Assembly: GCA_945788545.1 (NCBI GenBank)
Contig: CALZMK010000016.1
Span: forward strand, 1-12,422
Length of the DNA stretch: 12,422 bases
Reading direction: 5' to 3'
Source of the DNA: an uncultured Prevotella sp.
GTDB taxonomy: Bacteria; Bacteroidota; Bacteroidia; Bacteroidales; Bacteroidaceae
Shown: in pieces, positions 1 to 6,145 of the stretch
Layout of the letters: each line of letters opens with the position of its first letter
Numbering within the stretch: the first letter of the stretch is position 1
The notes under the pieces: generated by a model
Told to the model about the DNA's origin: nothing
The model's database searches: none
Seen by the model: the letters and a program-made list of their open reading frames with translations, nothing else
Position numbers and translations under genes: made by a program

Positions 1-338
1 ACAATATATCACCGTCATACAATCTCGGCATTGGACTATATGGCAAATTCTCGACAAAGAGATACTATCAGACCAATGGAGACGGTAAGGGCTATCAGAT
101 ATGGCGACTGACTACGACACATGATATTGGGAAGTCGCATGGAATGGCATATAGGATAGAGGCTGGCATAGATAACATCTTTAACTATGTTGACCGTACT
201 CCCCACGGACTTCATCTTGGCACCAATACATCAGGCACTACACTGTTTGCCTCGCTTACAATAAGATTTTCACAGGGAAAGAAGATAAACAACATTATTA
301 ATAAAAATAAAAATTATAAAGACAATGAAGAAGATTAA
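1..338 (+). CDS. TonB-dependent receptor, C-terminal fragment (5' end outside window)
   Basis: The open frame runs in from the left edge (first full codon at 3) and stops with TAA at 336-338, giving about 111 residues. Seen: alternating beta-strand-like segments, then GIDNIFNYVD and a final strand ending SLTIRF. The same GIDNIFN-x-VD signature lies at the same place in the complete receptor at 1447-3504, so the two are probably related receptors. Family knowledge: such proteins form 22-strand outer-membrane barrels that import corrinoids, haem or metal chelates using TonB energy. Odd: the barrel normally ends at or near a terminal aromatic residue, but here 22 further residues rich in Asn and Lys follow that Phe, encoded by A/T-rich DNA resembling a spacer. 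The end overlaps the cbiK start by 14 bases. The substrate cannot be read from this fragment; a corrinoid or tetrapyrrole is inferred from the neighbours. Confidence 0.85.
   Translation, partial: NISPSYNLGIGLYGKFSTKRYYQTNGDGKGYQIWRLTTTHDIGKSHGMAYRIEAGIDNIFNYVDRTPHGLHLGTNTSGTTLFASLTIRFSQGKKINNIINKNKNYKDNEED
288..324 (+). promoter_or_regulatory. A/T-rich translation initiation region of cbiK
   Basis: Positions 291-320 contain one C and otherwise only A and T, directly before the ATG at 325. No Shine-Dalgarno-like GGAGG is present. Bacteroidota genes commonly start this way, relying on unstructured A-rich leaders rather than anti-SD pairing. The same bases also encode the Asn/Lys-rich tail of the upstream receptor. 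Its role in initiation is inferred. Confidence 0.4.
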
Positions 339-1422
339 GTTTTTTGCAATGTTGATTACAGCCGCAATGATGAGTATATCATTTACGGCATGTAGTGACG
401 ATGACGACAACAGTGGTAGTATTTCAAACACAGAGCGTTATCAGCAAGAAGTGGATGCCACCGTTAAGGCACAGAAGCAGAACACCAAGGCAATCCTGCT
501 CGTTGCGTTTGGTTCCACATGGCAACAGGCCTACGATGCCTTCGACCTCACCGTGAGCGAATATAAGAAGGAATTCCCTGGCTACGACGTGTATCTCTCT
601 TTCTCGTCTGCCATCTGTATCAACCGTGCCATGGCAGCCGAAAACACCGACGCACGCTCATTTTATGAGCCTAAATACTGGCTCGAAGCCTTCGGTCGTG
701 TAAAGTATGATGAGATTATCGTTCAGTCGATGCAGGTGATACCTGGCGAGGAATACACTCGCGTTATCAATGCCATGAAGGACTTCGCCAATAATTCCAA
801 CGGCGACCTCGATGACGACTATCTTGCCAATATGACCCTCAAGCTCGGCTATCCCCTTTTGGCTGAATATCCTGCCGACGTGAACGCCCTGGCAAAGGTG
901 ATTGACACCAACTTCTCCAGCTATGCCCAAAAGGGAGCTATGCTGCTGATGGGACATGGAAATCCCGATACCTACGACACCTACAAGGCAAATGTGCGCT
1001 ATACCCAATTGGAGGAAGCCTTGCAGGCTATCAATCCCAACTATTATGTAGGAACAGTAGATATGAAGGAGAACTTCAAGACCCACGTATATGAGCGTAT
1101 GCAGGCTAATGGCCTTACCTCAGGTAATGTTTATTGTGCCCCGTTGATGTCAATTGCGGGTGATCATGCCCACAATGACATGGCAGGAGACGATGATGCT
1201 TGGGACAACGGATATGAGTATAATGACGAGGGTGAGGTGGAAGACACAAGTTGGAAGAATTATTTCCAACACATGGGCTACACAATAGATGCCAACAGCT
1301 ATACCGACACCAACGGAACAGTGAAGGGTCTATTGGAGTTTGCCAATGTGCGTGCGCTCTATAAGGCACATACAAGAAATGCCGAGACTGTGGATTACTA
1401 TCACTCGAAGAATCCGGAATGA
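325..1422 (+). CDS. cbiK: CbiK-family sirohydrochlorin cobaltochelatase, predicted surface lipoprotein
   Basis: 365 residues; the cytosolic Salmonella enzyme has about 264. The family inserts Co2+ into sirohydrochlorin (factor II). Seen: a lipoprotein signal at residues 1-22 with Cys23 as lipidation site, followed by Ser and four Asp, matching the Bacteroidota lipoprotein export signal that sends lipoproteins to the cell surface. The chelatase domain runs from about residue 54: LLVAFGSTW (58-66), IPGEEY (139-144), LLMGHG (207-212) and AGDHAHNDM (278-286). Aligned by eye from memory of Salmonella CbiK, His211 and His281 match its His145 and His207, Glu143 matches Glu89, and Asp246 stands where Glu175 is expected. 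Gln137 replaces a His in the QSLH motif. An acidic insertion (289-307, ten Asp/Glu) follows His281. The gene sits between two TonB receptors. A periplasmic CbiK with a signal peptide is known in Desulfovibrio vulgaris, so export has precedent. In vivo substrate is uncertain: cobalt loading, haem or tetrapyrrole binding, and metal removal are all possible. Confidence 0.88.
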   Translation: MKKIKFFAMLITAAMMSISFTACSDDDDNSGSISNTERYQQEVDATVKAQKQNTKAILLVAFGSTWQQAYDAFDLTVSEYKKEFPGYDVYLSFSSAICINRAMAAENTDARSFYEPKYWLEAFGRVKYDEIIVQSMQVIPGEEYTRVINAMKDFANNSNGDLDDDYLANMTLKLGYPLLAEYPADVNALAKVIDTNFSSYAQKGAMLLMGHGNPDTYDTYKANVRYTQLEEALQAINPNYYVGTVDMKENFKTHVYERMQANGLTSGNVYCAPLMSIAGDHAHNDMAGDDDAWDNGYEYNDEGEVEDTSWKNYFQHMGYTIDANSYTDTNGTVKGLLEFANVRALYKAHTRNAETVDYYHSKNPE

Positions 1423-1429
1423 TGGAAAT

Positions 1430-1453
1430 ATTGAAATATTGAAATATTGAAAA
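1430..1453 (+). repeat. Three tandem copies of octamer ATTGAAAN over the btuB start
   Basis: Units are 1430-1437 (ATTGAAAT), 1438-1445 (ATTGAAAT) and 1446-1453 (ATTGAAAA); the preceding bases 1424-1429 match most of another unit. The array begins eight bases after the cbiK stop, and its last unit contains the TTG used as the btuB start. The same octamer occurs three times at 11885-11908 on the other strand. Because eight is not a multiple of three, a change in copy number shifts the reading frame of anything starting upstream of it. Confidence 0.85.
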
Positions 1454-3504
1454 AGAATAGTTTTATTTGGATAATTGCTGTCGCCATGCCGTTGACTGCC
1501 CATGCGCAGATACATAAAAAAGGCGACACGACAAATGTTTATAAGACAATGAGCCTCAATCCCGTCGTAGTGACGGGATCGGGGCATCATCAGCGTTTGG
1601 GAACTGCTGTAACTCCCGTACACGTAATCACGGCAAAGGAAATAAGTGAACAGGGTATATCGACTTTTGCTGATGCCCTTACACGCACAATGCCTCAGAT
1701 TTCAATGGCCCCCAACTCGATGGGTTCGCAGTTGAGACTCAACGGGTTGGGCGGCAAGTATATACTTGTGCTCATCAACGGAAGAAAACTGAGCGGAGAG
1801 ATATCCAACAATGCCGACCTGCAGCGCATCAATATGTCGAGAGTGAAACGAATAGAGGTGCTCGACGGTGCTGCCAGTTCGCTCTATGGTAGCGATGCTA
1901 TCGCCGGAGTTATTAATATTATCACCGAACAGCCTACGAGTGAACTTGTAAGCGTCACTTCAGACACGAGGGTTAGTGGAGAGGGCCAGTTGACGGAGAG
2001 TGTAAACCTTGACATCTTCTCCAACGGCTTCGGTTCATACACCTCGTTCAGTCATGACCGTGCCGACAGTTACCGAATTAATGACTACGAATATGTAAGC
2101 GGTGAGGAAGGCGAGACGCAACGCTCCATCTCCCCATTGTTCACGGGCTATCGTAGCAATATATTCGGACAGAAGTTCACATGGCAACCCATAAAGAGGC
2201 TTGCTCTGAATGCAGGACTTGAATACAGCAGAAAGATAACCGATCGTCCTAACACCAATCCGGATGTCAGTGGAGGTCTTGACTATGAGATGCGCTACAA
2301 GTCTTTGCGCTGGAATCTCGGCGGTATATACAAGTTTACCAATCGCAACTCATTACAGGCAGATTTTACCGTTGACCGCTACCGCTATGGTAAGGAATAT
2401 GATGTGGAGACATCCACATACAAAGTGGGCGACTATATCCAGTCGAAAAAACAGCGAATGATGGAAGGAGAACTGAAGGCTGTGTTAGGATTAACAGAAA
2501 AATCCACAACAATCTTCGGTGCCGACTGGCGTCAGGATAATCTCGTCACCTCAACAGGTAATATCGACGCAAGTGTATATACCCTTGCGGGATATGCCCA
2601 GCACGAGATGCTTCTTGCGCAAGGATTGAAAGCTATGCTTGGCGTGAGATACACCTATCATCGTGAGTTCGCCAGTCATCTTACGCCTAAGGTGGCAATG
2701 ATGTATTCAGTGGGAAACATTAATGTTAGGGCAACATACAGTAATGGATTCCGTGCACCGGGAATGGACGAGCTTTATTATCGCTATTTCTCTGTCAACA
2801 GGGGCAAGGCGCAGGTGTCGTTTGGCAATAAAGACCTCAATCCCGAGAAGAGCCACTACGTGTCGCTCAGTGCAGAATACCGTGGCGACCGCTTTGCCGT
2901 TTCGGTTATGGGCTACATGAACTTCATCAACGACATGATAGTCAAGGACAACATACAGCTCGATGATGAATCAAGGAAGATGCTCATGGCAGAGTTTCCC
3001 GAGATGACCGATGCCCAGGCGCAGTCTATGTCCACATACGCCAACTATGTCAACAGTGACAAGGGAGAGGTGAAGGGAGTGCAAGTGAATGTGAATGCCA
3101 ACCCTATTGACGGTCTTAATCTCAATGTCAACTATGCATATACGTATGCAAAATCGAAGACCGGCAACGAATGGTCACTTCTCGACCGTAGCATCAAAAA
3201 CACGCTTACCATGTCGGTGGCCTATTCCCATGCTTGGGGCAAGTATCGACTTGTGGCAGACCTCAACTGTCGTATGCAATCAAAGACATATTACTCTGCC
3301 TATAACGATGCACCGGGATATGGAGTGTGGAATTTCAACACCTCCCATGTGTTCAATGTCAACCGTAGGATAGTCATAGAACCAAAGCTCGGAATAGACA
3401 ATATATTCAATAAGGTAGATAACCGTATCGACAGTTCGAAGACATCATACGCGTTGTATTCTCCCGGTAGAATGTTGGTTGCCGGATTAAAGATTAAGAT
3501 ATGA
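1447..3504 (+). CDS. btuB: BtuB-like TonB-dependent outer-membrane receptor, probably for corrinoid
   Basis: 685 residues, close to the usual BtuB-like length. Seen: a Sec signal peptide (1-20, ending AHA before Gln21); a TonB-box-like segment around SLNPVVVTGS (36-45); a plug domain to about residue 160 with LRLNGLGGKYILVLINGRK (97-114), IEVLDGAASSLYG (136-148) and GVINIIT (154-160); then a beta barrel with GFRAPGMDELYYR, DLNPEKS and GIDNIFN near the end. The closing sequence GLKIKI ends in Ile rather than Phe. The start is TTG at 1447: an in-frame TGA lies at 1432-1434, only ATT and ATA lie between, and the next ATG (Met14) would destroy the signal peptide. The ATGs at 1419 and 1422 overlap the cbiK stop but are out of frame. 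The stop overlaps the next ATG by four bases. Corrinoid import is inferred from the operon; another tetrapyrrole or cobalt chelate is possible. Confidence 0.87.
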   Translation: MKKNSFIWIIAVAMPLTAHAQIHKKGDTTNVYKTMSLNPVVVTGSGHHQRLGTAVTPVHVITAKEISEQGISTFADALTRTMPQISMAPNSMGSQLRLNGLGGKYILVLINGRKLSGEISNNADLQRINMSRVKRIEVLDGAASSLYGSDAIAGVINIITEQPTSELVSVTSDTRVSGEGQLTESVNLDIFSNGFGSYTSFSHDRADSYRINDYEYVSGEEGETQRSISPLFTGYRSNIFGQKFTWQPIKRLALNAGLEYSRKITDRPNTNPDVSGGLDYEMRYKSLRWNLGGIYKFTNRNSLQADFTVDRYRYGKEYDVETSTYKVGDYIQSKKQRMMEGELKAVLGLTEKSTTIFGADWRQDNLVTSTGNIDASVYTLAGYAQHEMLLAQGLKAMLGVRYTYHREFASHLTPKVAMMYSVGNINVRATYSNGFRAPGMDELYYRYFSVNRGKAQVSFGNKDLNPEKSHYVSLSAEYRGDRFAVSVMGYMNFINDMIVKDNIQLDDESRKMLMAEFPEMTDAQAQSMSTYANYVNSDKGEVKGVQVNVNANPIDGLNLNVNYAYTYAKSKTGNEWSLLDRSIKNTLTMSVAYSHAWGKYRLVADLNCRMQSKTYYSAYNDAPGYGVWNFNTSHVFNVNRRIVIEPKLGIDNIFNKVDNRIDSSKTSYALYSPGRMLVAGLKIKI

Positions 3505-4925
3505 GATCAATAATAGTTGTCGGGATAGGTCCCGGCAGTATCGAAGATATGACGGCAGCAGTAAGGGAAACACTCCGTACTGCAGACATCGTCATAGGCT
3601 ATAAATACTATTTCCAGTTTATCAGCTATTTCATATCCTCGCACACAAAATGTATCGACACAGGTATGAAAAAAGAGCGCGAGAGGGCTGAGAAGGCTTT
3701 CGAAATAGCAGAACAGGGACATCAGGTGGTTGTCATATCATCGGGAGATGCTGGAATCTATGGTATGGCATCGCTGATATATGAGATGAAATATCAGCGA
3801 GGGTCGGATATTGACATCATCGTGCATCCCGGCATATCAGCATTCCAAAAAGCTGCTTCATTATTAGGAGCGCCCATCAGTCATGACTTCTGCGTATTGT
3901 CACTCTCAGACCTTATGACTCCATGGGCGCTCATAGAGCGGCGAATAAAGGCGGCTGCGGAAGCTGATTTCGTCACTGCCGTATATAACCCACGGTCAAA
4001 CGAGCGCTATTGGCAGTTGGACAGGTTGCGCGAGATATTCCTCAACGAAGGACGTCATCCCGACACTCCTGTGGGATATGTGCGACAGGCAGGACGCGAC
4101 GGAGAGACAGTGAAGATAACAACACTTGCCGCCCTCGATACCAAGGATATCGATATGCTGACAGTGATTATTATTGGGAATAGCCAGACTACTGCACTAC
4201 AGTGTGTTAACGGTAGGGACAAAAATGTGATGATAACGCCCCGCGGTTACTATGCTAATGAAAATCCCCCCTCCGGGGGACTTGGGGGGGCTATTATGAC
4301 TCAAAGTTTCCGCACAATTCTCTCTGAGATGAAACGTCCAAACATCCCTATTGACAAGAGATGGCTGATGCTTCATGCCATTCACACCACCGCCGACTTC
4401 AATATGGAGGATATCCTGCATATAGATGATGAGGCACCTGCAAGGATATTCGAGAGTATAAATAGCGGCAAACTGAAAACTATTGTCACTGATGTAACTA
4501 TGGTGGTGAGCGGAATACGCAAGGCTGCTCTTTCACGCCTCGGTATTGAGGCTAAGTGTTATCTACAAGATTCTCGAGTGGCAGAAATGTCAGAGAAATA
4601 TGGAATAACACGAACTCAGGCAGGGATAAGGCTCGCCGTTGAGGAACATCCCGATGCTCTCTTTGTCTTTGGCAATGCGCCCACGGCATTATTGGAGCTT
4701 TGCGAACTGATGCGCCATGGTAAGGCTCATCCTATTGGAGTGATTGCCGCTCCCGTGGGCTTTGTTCATGTCAAGGAGTCGAAATATGCCGTAAAGAGTT
4801 TCTCAGATGTCCCAAAGATAATTGTCGAAGGGCGTAAGGGCGGCAGTAATATTGCCGCAACGCTATGCAATGCCATAATGACCCTCGATGATGCTGAACA
4901 GATAAAACCGGGGAGAGACTTTTGA
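3501..4925 (+). CDS. cbiHC: CbiH-CbiC fusion: (cobalt-)precorrin-3B C17-methyltransferase and precorrin-8X methylmutase
   Basis: 474 residues, two cytoplasmic enzymes in one chain. The N-terminal domain (1 to about 245) is the SAM-dependent CbiH/CobJ ring-contraction methyltransferase: VVGIGPGS (6-13), ISSGDAGIYGMA (79-90), HPGISAFQKAASLLGAPISHDFC (109-131 region), YNPRSNER (162-169). The C-terminal domain (about 280-465) is CbiC/CobH, which moves a methyl from C11 to C12 to yield (cobalt-)hydrogenobyrinate: IHTTADF with His295 matching the family's catalytic His, TDVTMVVSGI (330-339), GNAPTALLEL (391-400), AAPVGFVHVKESK (416-428). The two catalyse non-consecutive steps. The linker (about 246-280) contains a Gly/Pro-rich stretch encoded by G and C homopolymers, followed by an in-frame ATG at 4296 (Met266) from which CbiC could start alone. 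The start overlaps the btuB stop in ATGA. Confidence 0.95.
   Translation: MRSIIVVGIGPGSIEDMTAAVRETLRTADIVIGYKYYFQFISYFISSHTKCIDTGMKKERERAEKAFEIAEQGHQVVVISSGDAGIYGMASLIYEMKYQRGSDIDIIVHPGISAFQKAASLLGAPISHDFCVLSLSDLMTPWALIERRIKAAAEADFVTAVYNPRSNERYWQLDRLREIFLNEGRHPDTPVGYVRQAGRDGETVKITTLAALDTKDIDMLTVIIIGNSQTTALQCVNGRDKNVMITPRGYYANENPPSGGLGGAIMTQSFRTILSEMKRPNIPIDKRWLMLHAIHTTADFNMEDILHIDDEAPARIFESINSGKLKTIVTDVTMVVSGIRKAALSRLGIEAKCYLQDSRVAEMSEKYGITRTQAGIRLAVEEHPDALFVFGNAPTALLELCELMRHGKAHPIGVIAAPVGFVHVKESKYAVKSFSDVPKIIVEGRKGGSNIAATLCNAIMTLDDAEQIKPGRDF
4266..4290 (+). repeat. G/C homopolymer block inside the cbiH-cbiC linker
   Basis: Six C (4266-4271), a short TCC, five G (4275-4279), ACTT, then seven G (4284-4290), in a gene otherwise of mixed composition. 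The C run can pair with either G run, giving a strong hairpin. It reads in frame as Pro-Pro-Ser-Gly-Gly-Leu-Gly-Gly. It resembles G/C-rich short interspersed repeats I associate with Bacteroidales intergenic DNA; that resemblance is from memory and not checked here. Confidence 0.6.
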
Positions 4926-4954
4926 ATTAATAATCTATTAGGATCTATGAATTG

Positions 4955-6145
4955 ATGCTTAGGTTTTTGGTAATAGGAATTAACGATAATCCGCAGCCTG
5001 CCTTTACTGACGAAGTGAAGAGGGTGATAGATGGCGGTAAGGTGTTCTCGGGTGGCTTGCGTCATCATGAGATAGTGGGCAATGTATTGCCCGACGGGGC
5101 GCAGTGGATAGATATCACGGTGCCCCTTTCCGATGTATATCGACAGTATCGTGATGTGGATGACAAGATAATCATTTTTGCTTCTGGTGACCCCTTGTTC
5201 TTCGGTTTTGCCTCAACCTTGCAGAGGGAGTTTCCTGATGTGGATATCAAGGTTTATCCTACGTTCAACTCGTTGCAAACGCTCGCCCATCGTATTGTGA
5301 TGTCATATCACGACATGACCATTGTATCGCTAACAGGTCGCCCATGGAATGCCTTCGATGCCGCTCTCATTGAAGGACGCAACAAGATAGGCATACTCAC
5401 CGACCGCCAACACACCCCATCCGCAATAGCCGAAAGGATGTTGCACTATGGATATGTGGAATATCAGATGTACGTAGGTGAGCATCTTGGAAACACCGAA
5501 GCGGAGCGCGTTGCACGATATTCGCTCGAAGAGGCTGCTACTACTGACTTCTCATTCCCCAACTGCCTGATAATTACGAAAAATAATAATTCCTCATTTC
5601 AAATGGGTCTGCCCGACAATGCCTTCGCCATTCTCGATGGCAGACCCAAAATGATAACGAAGATGCCTATCCGACTGCTCTCTATCCAAGCCTTGGGTCT
5701 TACATGTGGCAGTGTGCTGTGGGATATCGGTTTCTGTACGGGCAGTATATCCATCGAGGCAAAGCGCATGTATCCTTCTATAGATGTGGTGGCATTCGAG
5801 ATACGCGATGAAGGTAGGGAATTGATGGAGGAGAACACCCGCAGATTCCGCACTCCGGGCATAACGACGGTTATCGGTGACTTTATGGAGCAAGACGTTA
5901 CAACATTTCCTCAACCTACAAGTGTCTTTATTGGTGGCCATGGAGGAAAGATAGTGCAGATAGTGGCAAGGGTGGCACAGATGCTCCCCAAAGGAGGGAT
6001 TGTGGTGATGAACAGTGTGAGTGAAAAGAGTAGAACACGATTCATCGGAGCCAGTCAAATGTTCGGGCTGTCGCTCGTGTCGTGCAATAGTATTCAACTT
6101 AATGATTATAATAAAATAGATATACTGAAATGCGTAAAGCAATAG
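4955..6145 (+). CDS. cbiET: CbiE-CbiT fusion (CobL type): precorrin-6B C5,15-methyltransferase with C12 decarboxylation
   Basis: 396 residues from ATG 4955. A TTG three bases earlier is in frame, but the ATG begins the hydrophobic first strand directly (MLRFLVIGIN) and is preferred. The N-terminal domain (1 to about 210) is CbiE: GLRHHE (34-39), FASGDPLFFG (75-84), VYPTFNSLQ (100-108). The C-terminal domain (about 228-396) is CbiT: ITKMPIRLLSIQAL (234-247), the SAM site DIGFCTGSISIE (257-268) and FIGGHGGK (325-332). CbiE methylates C5; CbiT methylates C15 and decarboxylates the C12 acetate. Odd: Phe and Cys stand where a small residue and Gly are usual in the SAM loop, and His replaces Ser in FIGGSGG; I recall similar loops in other Bacteroidota fusions, so activity is still expected. 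It lies 29 bases after the previous stop, and its end overlaps the next gene by 16 bases. Confidence 0.95.
   Translation: MLRFLVIGINDNPQPAFTDEVKRVIDGGKVFSGGLRHHEIVGNVLPDGAQWIDITVPLSDVYRQYRDVDDKIIIFASGDPLFFGFASTLQREFPDVDIKVYPTFNSLQTLAHRIVMSYHDMTIVSLTGRPWNAFDAALIEGRNKIGILTDRQHTPSAIAERMLHYGYVEYQMYVGEHLGNTEAERVARYSLEEAATTDFSFPNCLIITKNNNSSFQMGLPDNAFAILDGRPKMITKMPIRLLSIQALGLTCGSVLWDIGFCTGSISIEAKRMYPSIDVVAFEIRDEGRELMEENTRRFRTPGITTVIGDFMEQDVTTFPQPTSVFIGGHGGKIVQIVARVAQMLPKGGIVVMNSVSEKSRTRFIGASQMFGLSLVSCNSIQLNDYNKIDILKCVKQ

Noticed and set aside
1447..1449. A frameshift disabling btuB near its start
   Set aside because: The frame from TTG encodes a good signal peptide and an intact receptor, so the gene appears functional; the oddity is the start, recorded as a finding.
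1430..1453. Tandem repeats as a possible CRISPR or attachment site
   Set aside because: Units are eight bases, contiguous and without spacers, and no integrase or cas gene is present.
4926..4954. Possible internal promoter between cbiHC and cbiET
   Set aside because: TTTTG at 4920-4924 resembles a Bacteroidota -33 box, but no TAnnTTTG follows at proper spacing within or after the 29-base gap.
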